In this document: piece after piece, positions 11,291 through 23,325 of the stretch | Position numbering within the stretch: the first letter of the stretch is position 1 | Layout of the letters: each line of letters opens with the position of its first letter | Assembly (NCBI GenBank): GCA_014529385.2 | Contig: CM043959.1 | Location: 2,759,358 to 2,823,357 of the forward strand | DNA from: Adiantum capillus-veneris | Lineage: Eukaryota; Streptophyta; Polypodiopsida; Polypodiales; Pteridaceae | DNA: 64,000 nt | Direction of reading: 5' to 3' | Program-made: the position numbers and the translations under genes | Notes under the pieces: model-generated | Databases searched by the model: none | Told to the model about the DNA's origin: nothing | What the model saw: only the letters and a program-made list of their open reading frames with translations

Positions 11291-12955
11291 ATACCAGATG
11301 CTTATCTTTTCAATATTGAAATGATACCTAAATGGTCTCAAGAAATTGTTAGCATTCTTTCCTTTGGTGGTAGGTTTGATAACACGAATGAAAGATCCAA
11401 GCAACAAACAATTAGACAAACAAAAAAATTCGAGTTGATTGCAGGACGGCTGTATCATCTAGGATCAGACCAAATCCTACGATTATGTATAAATCCGGAC
11501 GAATTTGAGTGTTACCTTGAAGAAGAATATGTCCAAGATTGTGCATTTCATTGTTCAACAGTGAAAACACACCAGAGACTGAAGCAGTTAGGGGTTTATT
11601 GGCCAACTATGTATGCGGACACACATTCTTATGTTACCAATTGTACTATATGTAGTGCCAAAGGACCAGTGTTATTTATTTAACGTGACATTGTTTCAGG
11701 TAAACATTGCACCTGCATGGAGTCAATATATCATTGATTTCTTAACCACCAGTAACAAAAGCACGAAAAAGGGCTATAGAGCTAGAGGCTTGCGACTTTC
11801 AGCTAATTGGGAACCAACTCTATAAGTGAGGAAAGGACAATCAACTTAGAATCTGTGCAAGTGAAAGTGAATACCTGCTGGTTCTAGAACATGCACATAG
11901 CGGAATAAGTGGAGGCCATTTTTCGGGCGATAAGACGACAAACATTGTCTTAACCGCAGGAATGTGGTGGCGTACATTGCATATGGATGCTGACGAATTT
12001 GTAAAGCATTGTGACGCATGTCAGCGCACCAAGGTGCCGATAAAGAGACATGAGATGCCACTACGGCCAATGATGGGAGCAAGAGAATTTGCAAAATGGG
12101 GCATTGATTTTGTGGGACCTATCTGACCACCTGCATATCGCACCCATACCCAATATATCATCGTGGCCACGGACTATCTCACAAAATGGACGGAAGCCAA
12201 GGCAACACAAAAAATAGACGCACGGACCACTGCACAATTTTTGTATGAGAATATTTTTGTACGATACGGTTTACCAATAGAAATAGTCAGTGATCGTGGG
12301 ACACATTTTCTTAATGAAGTCATTGAATATTTGCTAGAGGAATTCATGGTCATACATAGGAAATGTGCTCCATACCATCCACAGGAAAATGGACAAAGTT
12401 GAGGCCACCAATAAAACACTATGCACGGTTCTCACTAAAATTGTGTCAGAGTCAAGAATAGATTGGGATCAACAGCTACACTCAACACTATGGGCATACA
12501 GAGTAGCTTACAAAACATCGATAGGAACAACACAGTACAACATGGTGTTTGGCCTAAATGCTATACTACCCATAGAGTTTTTAGTCCCAACTCTACGAGT
12601 AGCAAAACGCTTAGAATGGATAGGGCATGATCTCTCTTCAAGAATAGATGATCTTGAAAAGCTAGATGAACTCCGCTTGAGAGCTGTGGCTTCAATCTAT
12701 GCTAAAAAGAGAAGACAAAAAGAGTTTTTTGACAAGCATGTGCGCACTAAAGAGTTCAAAACAGGTGATTATGTACTTGTTTATACTTTGAAGTAACATG
12801 CCAAGAAACTTAAAAAGCGAGGGATGGGACCCTTTGTGATTAGTGATCTATCACAAAGCGGAGCTGTCAAGCTTGCTACATTAGCAAGTGAAGAAATTCC
12901 GAACTGGATTAGTGGATGTTGACTGAAGAAATATCATTTACCACTCACACAGGAC
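11291..12955 (+). pseudogene. A1 integrase with duplicated HHCC module
   Basis: First module: P-K-W-S-Q, then A-G-R-L-Y-H-L-G, L-R-L-C-I-N-P and an HHCC-type zinc fold ending C-T-I-C (about 11640). Second module: P-A-W-S-Q (about 11715), damaged middle, H-S-G...G-G-H-F and C-D-A-C-Q-R-T-K (about 12010). The core has W-G-I-D (about 12100), V-S-D-R-G-T-H-F (about 12285) and P-Y-H-P-Q-x-N-G-Q (about 12375), where a frameshift falls just before the catalytic Glu. The tail (G-D-Y-V-L-V-Y, K-R-G-M-G-P) is the usual integrase C-terminal fold; no chromodomain follows. The frame changes near 11690, 12163 and 12400. Confidence 0.85.
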
Positions 12956-14224
12956 ATGCTGCAACAAATTCATCACGGGAAACAACGAATGAAGGAAAAA
13001 CAGAGAGTACGAGAAGAAGCTCAAGCAGAAGCAAAAAAACGCATTGTAAAACAAAGACTTCTGCAACAACAACATCAAGGTGAAGCACCATTGCGAATCA
13101 ATGCCATTCGGCTAACGAAGTTGGATGAAGACATAGTGGAGCCAATAATTGCAGTCAACCTGGGTAGCAATCAAGTTGAATCGACGGCATTGCTTGATTC
13201 TGGAGCTCAAGAAAATTTGATCTCTTACGGATTATACCAACAACTTGACTCCACAGGTCAACTTCATCCTACTCCTCAAGTGCTGGAAACTAATACATCA
13301 CACTCATTGAAAACATTGGGCTGGACTATATTGCATGTGTAAGTACATCAATATATTTACCCACACAAATTTTATGTAGTCACGGATGAAAGCACACAAC
13401 ACCCAATGATGTTGGGACAACCTTGGCAAAAAGAGTACAATGTGTAGATAGATTGGAATGCGAATACAGTCAAAATTCAGCATGCACAAGAACAACATGT
13501 AATAGCCTTTTCTCAGCAATACAGGAATAATCCGCTGCCAGCCACGCAGTCACCTAAAAAAGAGCCAAAAGCAAGAGTGCCACCAACGAACAACATGATA
13601 CCCAAGGCTAACAAACATGTAAAAGCCAACCATGCTAACTACATACATACGAAGTCACCTACCGCAGTGCAAAGATCTAGGTTACCAAAACAAGGGAAAC
13701 AAGTATGGATGCGGAAGGATAGAAATGACATGGCAGACCAAAAACAATGCAACAAAAGAATTCAACCGAAGCAGATAGTTCAACCAAAAACCAAGGGCAT
13801 AAAACAGATATGGATCCCAAAGAAAATGCTCAGCAATAACCCAAATGTTACTCACATTTGGATACCAAAACAAAAGCAAAAGGAACTCCCTTCAGTGCAA
13901 GCAACAATTGAAGGCAGACAGATGCATTTGAAAAAGGACAACTGACTTATGTGGATGCCAATCAGAAACAAAACAGTGGCAACACAAGAAGTAGAAAAAC
14001 ACCTACAAAAACCGGCAAAAACAAGCTACCAATGGAAAGCAAAAGAAATACGGTCCACGGCCATTCCGGCCAAGCCAATCCTCTTCACAGAAACAACTAC
14101 GGCTATATCAACAGTAGCGGCCAAGCGATTGCCTTTTTCACAAAAGAAAATTAAACAGAGAGCAGTAGAGTTACAACTGTTACTGGCAAAGAAAACAGGA
14201 AACCTCGACGGCGAATGCCAATAA
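12956..14224 (+). pseudogene. A1 second protease-like domain and WIPK-repeat tail
   Basis: Downstream of integrase, in the same frame, a Lys/Gln/Glu helix leads into A-L-L-D-S-G-A-Q (about 13190), then hydrophobic strands and M-M-L-G-Q-P-W-Q-K (about 13405), i.e. the D-S-G and L-G-x-P signatures of a retropepsin fold. The tail carries repeated W-I-P-K-like motifs: K-Q-V-W-M (about 13700), K-Q-I-W-I-P-K (about 13802), H-I-W-I-P-K (about 13855) and M-W-M-P (about 13950). Stops lie near 13340, 13445 and 13943. E3 has the same domain and tail nearly intact, so this is not a chance match. Its role is unknown; a substrate-specific protease or a structural fold are both possible. Confidence 0.75.
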
Positions 14225-14375
14225 GTATCTTGCTTATTCCCTTCTCTTACACAACATTAATTTTTCCATGCATTGACCGAGTATGCATAAAATAGGGCCA
14301 CATTACAAGGCCAAGCATTAGCACAATTTTATCAACCTATGCACGGCACATACTCCGAGGCCATATTTTGTCATC

Positions 14376-14405
14376 CGGGAGGACTCCGGCTAGGAGGGGG
14401 GGAGG
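14376..14405 (+). other. Internal polypurine tract of A1
   Basis: CTAGGAGGGGGGAGG follows CCGGGAGGACTC. The same 30-bp arrangement is found in E3 on the minus strand at about 57818-57852, although flanking spacer sequence is hardly alignable by eye. Conservation at the end of pol suggests a second plus-strand priming site or a remnant of an ancestral 3' end. Confidence 0.65.
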
Positions 14406-16004
14406 CATTCTCAAATGCGGAACCAAGAGCAGAAAGAGCAAAAAAGGGCATGATTTTCGACTATTTTAAGGGTTGTTGTTTGATTGCAAAATTTTCTGGA
14501 CTAACCCAAGTACATATGCCCTTATGCAGCATATATCTATAGGTATAGGGGGCCAAACGCCAAATCAAGCCCCTAGGTGTGTGTATATAAGTAGAAATAG
14601 CTAGTTTTCGGGCAAAATAATGGTAAAACGGAGGAATCCAGCCATAAAAATTGCATGTGAGTGTATGTAATGTTTGGCGGTGATGTTTGTGATTTATTAT
14701 GATTTTTGGGGATTTTCTTGGTTTGATTTGCTATTTTCCTTTTAATTTTTCTAATTTTTGACAGAAAAACTTCAAAAGTACAAAAAGCAGGTGAAAAACG
14801 ATTGTAATGAAAAACAAAAAATATGGGGATGATCAGTGACTATAGGACAACCTATGGTACAATGGGAGTGCAATTATGAGACTGGAGCGGAAAGCGTGTT
14901 TTGGCTAGATTTTGACCGAAATGCCAAATTTCTGGTAAACAGGGCAAATGGAGTCCAAATCAAGAAAGTTTTTAGCCTAAACCCCATCTTGCGAGAAGTT
15001 GGGAGCACATGTCAAATTTCATGAAAAGTGGTTCGGGGACCCCCATTATAAGAAATTTTCACTTCATTTTTAGCTCATTTTCACTATTGACCTTTTGGAG
15101 AGAGCTTCTGCCACCTAGAGCGAGCGGAACTTCCAGCAGCTTCTATGATGCGCACGACTATCTGACGGGCTTCAGACATGAGAGGTAGGCTGACCACCTT
15201 GAGCTTTTCGCGCATGTTTGTCGTTTTGTCACGAAAACTAGCGTAGGGTTCAACACACAAAGCGGGGGGTAGAGACCTACAAGTAGAAGCGGCCACCTAA
15301 CGGCTAACCCAAAAGCAATGAGGCTTCATCGGCACCTTACCCTAGCATAGGAGACCAGTCTTGGATATCCAAAGGCAGTAGAAAACCATCGGGAAAAACC
15401 CTAATTCCTAGAATCCCGCAAGAGGCCACCAAATGGGAAATCGGCGAAAAGGATCCCAAATGCTACCAAAATTCATCGGTAGGAGCGTCTCGACATTCTT
15501 GACAAGTCTATGTGGCCCACATGGCCAAAAAATGACCCAAAGTGGCACTAAACTCCAAAAACGGCATCAAACACACAAAGCATCAAATAGCTCTCGCGGC
15601 CAAACCGCATGCTTGTTTGCCACCAAACTTCACGAGCGACTTTCCTAGATCATCAACAACCAAGTTCTATGGTGGTAGACCACCACAAATCATCGAAGAC
15701 ATGTAAACGCAACCACGGGTGCTTCTAGAGTGACAAATTGCCAAATGAAGCTCCGGTGAATCCAAAGTCGACAAAAACCATATGACAAGGATCCCCAAGG
15801 GATCGGGAAGCTATGGAGACCAACATCAAGAAATTTCATCGCCAAAAAGTACTCCAAAAGTCAGAAAACGGCTCGGAGGCTCTAAAATCCACACAGGGAG
15901 TTATTTTCTATCCATTTGATTTTTTTGTTGAAATTAGGCTTAAAAGGGACTCAGGGGGACCAAGGGCAAGCACTAGTGACAAAATCCATGAAAAAATCAT
16001 CAGG

Positions 16005-16487
16005 AGACATCCTACGCATAGGATGTCTCAAGGGCATTTCTGGACAGAGATCCCAAAATTTTTCACCACACACATTTTCTGAATGACCTTTACATGCTAG
16101 CCACCAACTTTCATCACATTTGGACCAACATTGACCTCATATGCATGAAAAACGCAAAGTTAGGGCATAGAGGCAATAATGAGCCATAGACCTACCAAAT
16201 CTTGTCCAAACCACATGAAACTTGCACAACACATTCACAAACACATAACCAACCAATCTGTGTGGTCATAAGCAAAAATTGATGAAGTAGACATCCTACG
16301 CGTAGGATGCCTATTTGAAATTTTTGGCCGATTTGTGACCTAAAGCCTGAATCAGCCCAAAAAATCCACTTTTTGATGCCCAAATCCATATCCAAGCACA
16401 TAGCCATGATCCATAGGTCAAGGACTATCAGCAAGTCAAGTATCACCCAATTCTGATGAAAAAAGACATCCTACGCGTAGGATGTCT
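16005..16487 (+). repeat. 24-bp palindromes upstream of A1 ORF3 (three sites)
   Basis: Sites at 16005-16028 (ACGCAT core, one mismatch), 16289-16312 (one mismatch near the edge) and 16464-16487 (perfect). The first two starts are 284 bp apart, the same interval seen between E3 sites. Confidence 0.9.
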
Positions 16488-16651
16488 AAATGGAAATTTT
16501 TTGCCAGAGTTGCACTGTGAACACATGCACAGTCTCACAAGTTCCTTTTAAGCTTTATTTTCAATTTTCAAGTCACTTGGATAGTTAAAACTCAGTTCTT
16601 AGCTCAGATGGAAAAAACGCTAACTTCGGATTACTGAGTGCAACAGGATCT

Positions 16652-19600
16652 ATGGTAGCCGTGAAGTCACCGGCAAAGAAGAAAAGAATGACCATTAAGG
16701 ATTACCTAGAAGAAGTGGAGCCCTTCATCATACCAGAAGGAACACTAAAGCCCACCAACACATGGATCCAAGAAGATCTGCTAGAGTCCAATGACCTAAA
16801 GATCTACCAAGGAGTGTTCAAAGACACTGAAGGGAATGTGATCGAGCTACCAATGCTACCGCGGGAACTCAATGAGTTTGTAAGAAGCAAGATGGCCGAG
16901 TACTTGGAGAAGATTGATCTCCACAACCATTTTGAAGCAGTGCCGGCGGGGGTTGACATAAAGAGAGTCTAGGAATTCGTGACAACAATAAAGAAGATGG
17001 AGTGGCCAGAGTAACAGATCTGTAAGGCAGGCCAGAAACAAAAATAGTCATCATCGAAAAAGTTGTAGCAGATGCACTAGACCTCTCCAACAAGGGGGAT
17101 AGTGTAACTAAAAGAAGAGATGATGTCAAGGTGTACACTGAGAAGAAAAATAACTACATTTTTGAAGATATTGCCAATCCAAAAGTGGCAATCATGAGTC
17201 AGTTGTACAACCAATACTTCCATATGTGTACGAAGCGGCCACAAAAGTATAGAATGCCGCCAGGAGCAATTGCCACGACATTCACTTGGGCAATGCAGAA
17301 AAGCAAGCCGAAGATCATCAATTATGTAGCTTATGTACATGACAACCTAGTGAAGATGGGTAACAAGAAGCCCACATATATTGTGCCAGGAGAACTAATC
17401 ACTAAGGTGATTTATGGGGCATTGCACGCCAAGGGAAGATGGCCCAACCGTCCATCACAAAATGACTTGCTGAGGCTCAAAGAAGACAACGATGAGGAAC
17501 AACCCAAAGCACCAAGGGTTGCCGCAAGATTGAAAAGATGGCTAGAGCCTGTTCAAGAAGAGCAGCCAGAGCAAAAGAAGGGAAAGAAAGAATTTCTCCA
17601 AGTGCCGGAAAAAGAGACAAAGTCACAAAAAGTGGCAAGACTAGAGCGACTGATGGAGAGCTTCAGAGCAGAAAGGGCCCTTAAAGGCGATTTGAGTGAA
17701 CTCTGGAAGCCGTCTCTAAAAGCAATGTCGGGATCATCCCGAAGGGTGCAAAGGGACAGATTTGAAGATTATATTAAAAATTTTGAGATTCTTGATTCCA
17801 CAACAGAAAATATTCCACATGTACCTTTTACAGAAGAGGAAGTGGAGCAAGTACAACAAAAACTGCTAGACGATCAGGAGAGCCAAGAGAGAGAAAGGAA
17901 GACAAAGCCAGACCGAGATTTAAAGAAAAAGCCTACATCTCTACCAGCCAGCCCTGAGTCCAGCCCACCGCCCTCACCACCTCCTCGCAGCCCTCCACAA
18001 GAAGATAGAGAGAAGGAAGAAAAACACAAAGGCCGGGAAGAGTCCAAGAAAGAACAAAGCTAGGAAAGGGAAGAGGTTAAACCAAAGAGTGAGAAACCAA
18101 AGTCACATGAAGCATACAACACATTTCTGGACCTGCTAGCTACAGGATACACAAAAGAAGAGGCTGCCATAGTCGCATTCGACTTGGCAAGCACAAGGCC
18201 TAAGGAACAAATGCAAAGCATCAGGTTAGTAGAACTAAAGGATATGGCAATAGATACAGTGGAATTGCACCTACCCTCCAACGATTGGGATGTGGTAGTG
18301 ACGAAGTTAACCAGGTTAAGAGCGCAGTCCATGGCCTCAGAAAGTGAGATGGAAACTCTCAAGGCCACTGAAGTGAAGATAAAGCTGGAGGTAGACTCTT
18401 TACAAGGACAAAGTCAAAGGCAGAAAGAGAGAGAAGTGGAGCTACAAGCCAGTCTAGCAAGGGCATTGCAAAGATGCCAGCAAATGGAAAAAGAAAATCA
18501 GGTAGCAGCCCAAAGAATGCAAAAAGTCGAAGAGTAGTGTGAGCAACTCAGCAAATCATTGATAGATGTAGAGAGGGAAAGGGATAACCTGACCCTACAG
18601 CTGGCTGAGGAGTCCAAGGAATTAGAGGCCATGAGAAATTCCAAAGAAAAGGCGGAGTTAGATCAAGAAGCCAACTAGGATGAGGTCCTTGAGCTCAAGG
18701 ACCAACTTAAAGTGAAAGATCAAACCATCCAGAGGCTACGGGCATCTCCTTCCAGAGTCAGAGCTACTAGCTTGACTCACATCACTACGGAAAGCCAAAT
18801 TTATGAAGAACAGATGCAGGAACTTCAGAAAGAGCTGACTCTAGAGAAAAAGAAACGATTGATGATGGCAGAAGGGTCAATTGTTATGCAAACACGAATG
18901 GAAGAAGAACAAAGAGCCATGCAAGAGGAATTAGAAAGTATCAAAAGAAAGCTCGAGGAGGCGGAGAAGATAAACGCCGAGTTGAATGACCTCCTCATGA
19001 ACATGGTAAAAGAAGCTGAAATAGAAAAACAAAAACTCCTAAATCAGATTAAGGAGTTGAGAGGACAGCAAGCCGGAGAGCAAGAAGGCACAGGGCCAGC
19101 GGCCACTGAAGGCATAGATTTAGAAAATGTGTCAGATCCTATGGACACACCTATGCAAGAGGAAATCATAGTAGGATCCTCTCAAGAGCCACAAGATCTG
19201 ATACAGGAAGAGGAAGAAAAGCCGCGTAAAGCAATAGAAGTGGAGATCAGAGAGACGACTAAGGAAGCCTTGGAATGGGAGCAGAGGGTTTTAAAATCCA
19301 TGACCATCCAGAAGATTGACGCCACCAACCTCAGGCGCGAATGGCTTCAACCCTCTCTCCCATATCCTTTGCTAAAGTATGAAGCTACCACCATCAATAA
19401 GAGGATTAGAGAAGAGCCGACAGTGCCACTCTACAACGCAGATATCTCCCAGCCATAAGGGGTCAGGTTAATAGTTGACTCCCAGCCAAAATGGAGGAAG
19501 GCGTGGCTGACAAAGTACCCACAGTACATAATCCATTTGGTAGAGGCACCCAAACCCATCAGAGACAACCTCATCTTTTGTCCTCTACCAAGGATCAGGA

Positions 19601-19716
19601 CGTGGAAGTCCCAGGAGATATTACAAAGGAGCCAACCCAATTGGCTGAATTATCCTAAGCTGTCGGGCGTGTAGGCAGGTGAGAGAATAAGTGTCCAATA
19701 CATGGTCAAGAGTTTA
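16652..19716 (+). pseudogene. A1 ORF3, coiled-coil protein, 3' truncated
   Basis: Starts at 16652 (M-V-A-V-K-S-P-A-K-K-K), matching the E3 ORF3 start in position and sequence. The N-terminal domain (about 300 codons) includes Q-L-Y-N-Q-Y-F-H-M-C and P-G-A-I-A-T-T. A Pro/Glu/Lys-rich linker, a UBA-like motif (L-L-A-T-G-Y-T-K-E-E-A-A, about 18130), a long coiled coil (about 18300-19050) and a conserved C-terminal part follow. A frameshift near 17000-17060 and stops near 18061, 18535, 18676, 19456 and 19671 break it. The reading matches E3 up to Y-M-V-K and then ends at the join with the duplicated flank near 19718, losing about 110 codons and the 3' polypurine tract. No enzymatic motif; possibly comparable to the extra ORFs of Athila/Tat-type elements, but homology was not tested. 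Confidence 0.75.
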
Positions 19717-19720
19717 CATG

Positions 19721-20275
19721 TCCAATCCTATCTACATTGCGTCAAAAAAATGGCAAGAGTTTACAAGATCTACACATCTTGTAGTTGCAACCTGGTAGCC
19801 AGGATACTTAGTGAGCCATGCATCCCATCCTCTATCAACTATAGTTTCAATCAAAGCAGGCTTCATTACTTACAAGGTGGCAAGAAGATAATATATGGTA
19901 GGAAACCTTGTCGCACACAATATCTGTAAAGTTTTATTGGGTGATTTTGTTCAAAAAAGAGCATACAAAAAATTATGACCTCTGATAAATTTCACTACAT
20001 GGTTTGCATCCAATAGAGTTTGTTTTATGGCGGCCAATTTATTGATGTCTTTTAGCAAAAAATATAGAGTATGCACTGCACATGGCACCCAAGTAATATC
20101 TTGGTACTTAAGTTGGATAGCCCTTCCTACATTCTTGTAGTTGGATGCATTATCTGTGACGATTGTAGTCACATTCTTTGGTCCACCTACCCTTGCTATA
20201 ATGCGCTCGTGGAACCTTGATAATCAGCCTTAGCGGGGACATAAAGGCAAAAAAACATGGATACTCCTTTGGAAT
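19721..20275 (-). pseudogene. hAT transposase remnant (DUF659 region), copy 2
   Basis: Duplicate of the remnant at 1-605, with the same T-D-N-A-S-N-Y and W-V-P-C blocks (open 20172-19951 on the minus strand). It is cut at its downstream side by the ORF3 junction, whereas copy 1 runs on to the window edge. Confidence 0.7.
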
Positions 20276-20284
20276 CAGCCTTCA

Positions 20285-21440
20285 TATAACAACGATGACG
20301 ATGAGGAAGAAGAGGAACAATATAAACTCCATCTAGTACATCTGAGGAGAAGATTGACTAAGCATACAAGCACAATACCAATTACGCAACCTCTGAGATC
20401 TATGGAGGATGCTCAAGCCCAAAGGGAGGAGCTCCGCAAGAAGAAAGAGAAAGAAAACAGAAAACTCAGAGCTGAAGCAGACGATGAAGGAGAGGATGTG
20501 AGATTAAATATTGAAGATTTACAAGGTATCCAACAAGAGATTCAAGGTGAGCTACAAAGGGAGTAGGAAAATGCTCCTCATTTCTACCACGAAGCTCAAG
20601 CCTTTAATGAGGCTAACACAAGTTTGCAGGTTGAGAAATAATGCATGGAATAAGAACTCAAAAAAGAAAGGCAAAAGAATGTGAAACTAGGGGAATCATA
20701 TGGGGTTGTCAGCAAAACATTTACACAAATCCTAGTAATGCAAGACACCCCAACCCTTGATTCTACTTCAGCAACGCCATCCTCAATGATACAAGAGTTG
20801 GAGGATCTCAAGGCACCCCTAGCTCAAGAACATTATGACAGGTAAATCATAACATCTGGGCATAAGGCCATTCAAAAGCAAAAAGAGGATGAAATTGTAA
20901 TGCTATAGGAACAACTAGAAAAAGATAAAGAAGAATTCATTGTTCAAAATGGCACACAGACCATAGCTTTGCAACTAGGGGATTTGTCCATGAGTTCCAT
21001 AAGGGGCCAACCAACTTCATTGAAAATCTATCAAACAACAGGGTAAGGGAAGATGGGCATGGATCTTCCAATTGTAGAGCTGCCAAGCACATCTATAGAG
21101 GCAAAATTACATGATTTAGAAGAAAAAGAAGATCAAATAGATGCCTAGAAGGAGATTCTACAGTGGAGCTCTAAAGTGCGCGATCCTTCTCACAATTTTT
21201 CAGAGTCAGTGAAATTTTGACAAAGTTGGGACGGGTACCAAACTCCCACAAGATTCATGCAAGGCATGGAAGGTGTTTTTGAGAACCATTGACATGAAAA
21301 AGGTTATCGATCTATTGGCTTCAAAATAATGATGGATTCAAGGGAAGCACGGTTTTGGTTATCCTCCACCACACGATTTGATGCCATGAAATTCAAGACA
21401 ATCGCTTCATATCTGATGGAGTTTTTTGTTATAGAAGAAT
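20285..21440 (+). pseudogene. Degenerate coiled-coil ORF3-like sequence, copy 2
   Basis: Duplicate of 613-1790 with the same stops and a few extra substitutions. The open piece is 20354-20566. It has no independent origin from copy 1. Confidence 0.6.
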
Positions 21441-22961
21441 TCTATGGCCGATAAGTACAATGAGCTAGAGATTAATGTTTTTCATTCATTTAACTTTTGC
21501 AAAAACTTTTGTATTAGTAAAAGCAAGCTTTGAGACCATGACTTATGGTGGAAGGGGAGCTTGTTCCAAGGGATGTTTGTTAAGGACAAAAATCATGGTG
21601 TTTAGGCAACACATGTTGCATGAAGATACAAGCAAGGCTTGTGGCATGTAAGGCAAAGATACTCGGCATGGACGACTAGTTGTTTTTATTTACAAAACAA
21701 CAAAAAAATTTCTCTCTAGTTCAAAGTTTTGGATTTTCTAGAGCACAAATCCTAGGCAAGTTTTCCAAACTCAATGCAGTAGTCATCCAATTGACGAAAG
21801 GCAAGTTAAGTCGCCACCCATGACTTTTCATGCACATTTCTTCTCACCTACCTTTGCTTGACAAAGGGGGCAAATTTACTCGTCATGGATGACTCCTCGG
21901 CATGGCCGACCACTAGCTACAGATTGAGAAGCTGATAGGAGTTCTCTATTTTTTGTGTTTTGGATTTTCATTGTTTTGCTAGGACATGGTTCTAGGTAAA
22001 GTTTGTCGAAGCTTTCGTTGATGAAGACAAAACTATATGGTCAAGGACAATAGTAGTCAAGCCAAAGGAGGTACAAGGTACATACCTTGCAAGTATTTTG
22101 TTTGTTTTTCAATACGTTGTATAATTCAACAAGGACAATAATCTGCAAATTCTAGACAAGGTTAACTTTCTTTTGATATGCCATTGTAAATTGGCAAGAG
22201 TATCTATTAGCGATGAGCATCATAACTCCATGAGTACGTATGTGAAGCAAGGATTCCCTTTTGGCATTTGGCATCGCGGTTTTTAGAGTTTGGAATATGA
22301 TTTTAGCATACAAACTTGGAAAAACTAATCAAGATGCCTGCAAGTTTTTACATCACACGAGGGCGTATATGATGCATACGACAACTCACTCAAGCAGTGC
22401 TTGTTTTTTTTGTAATTTGACCTTTTATTTGAAAAAGATTTCTCAACGGTGCAAAGCAAGGTGCTTTGCTAGACTTCATGAGAAGCAAGCCTTTTCTCAT
22501 GTACCAAGGTATTATTGATTGACTTCAGATCAACAATAATGGCATGCATCCTTCGCACTACCAAGATATAAGCTCAAAGTTTATGCAATGACGCACTGTG
22601 ATGTATCCATGCCAGTGTAATCATGCAAGGCACGTATACCAGGGGCTCACATGGTTGAGACTGCCATTGAAGCTAAGGGCTTCTTATTCTACTTTTTGAT
22701 ATGTATGCATAGCATACTAGTATGATGGACATACGAACCCCAAAATTGTCTACACTTTCACTATAGCGCTAGATACTCTGTCAAGGACGAGGTCATTTAT
22801 TGATGTCTTAAAACATTTTTTATTCATGTTTATTTATAGGCAAAGTGTCATACTTTACCCTCATACAGTCACGATCACATACCATGTAAGTGGGTCAAGA
22901 TGTGACTTATGGTACTGCTCTCTACGAGAGAATTGTACAAGTACAGAGAGAGATAGACAGA
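21441..22961 (+). other. Non-coding, LTR-like DNA, copy 2
   Basis: Duplicate of 1791-3269, including the purine-rich TGTT junction near 21548-21563. Nothing further was recognised. Confidence 0.4.
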
Positions 22962-22989
22962 GAGGGAAAAGAGGGAGAGAGATAGAGAT

Positions 22990-23041
<52 letters not shown>
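22962..23041 (+). repeat. (AG)n microsatellite, copy 2
   Basis: Same tract as 3270-3437 but roughly half the length, ending at the antisense LINE 3' end. Confidence 0.9.
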
Positions 23042-23047
<6 letters not shown>

Positions 23048-23320
23048 TATCGTCCTCGGAGATCAAATATGACCTATGGGACCAAATGAACATGTCACCT
23101 GGTGTGAGTGGAGGTTATAAGTGACTCTCGATGCTCAAAAATGGCTGAAATGAGTGTCGCAATAGAGATTCCACATCATGGTTGGGAGATGAAGGTATGT
23201 AGGGAGAGATCATGGTTGAATATATGGGGAAAAGAGGACCTAATGTGGTCAAAAGCTGAGCACTCAAGTAGTGTGTGGTACTCACTCTCGCACTTGACGA
23301 GGGCATAAGGTGCAAAGTTG
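23042..23320 (-). mobile_element. LINE A 3' terminal fragment (right copy)
   Basis: Same LINE 3' end as 3438-3717. Together with 24212-28310 it reconstitutes one LINE interrupted only by the 886-bp LTR and its ATAAG duplication. Confidence 0.8.
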
Positions 23321-23325
23321 ATAAG

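Larger units (their letters stand above)
14225..16651 (+). other. A1 spacer between pol and ORF3
   Basis: About 2.4 kb without a supportable gene. It contains an internal polypurine tract (14376-14405), a TATA-like GTATATAAG near 14583 that could start an ORF3 transcript, and three palindromes (16005, 16289, 16464). E3 has a spacer of similar length in the same place (55045-57850). Confidence 0.6.
19719..23325 (+). repeat. 3.6-kb flank repeat, right copy (L')
   Basis: Near-identical to 55-3722. Its left edge falls inside A1 ORF3; its right edge is ATAAG followed by the second LTR. It therefore replaces the A1 3' end rather than being part of an LTR. It is less diverged from its partner than the two A1 LTRs are from each other, so the duplication is younger than the A1 insertion, or the two copies are alleles joined by the assembly. 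Confidence 0.85.

Noticed and set aside
12780-12960. Chromodomain after integrase
   Set aside because: The region ends with an ordinary integrase C-terminal fold and then a Lys/Glu-rich helix; no chromodomain aromatic cage pattern is visible in A1 or E3.
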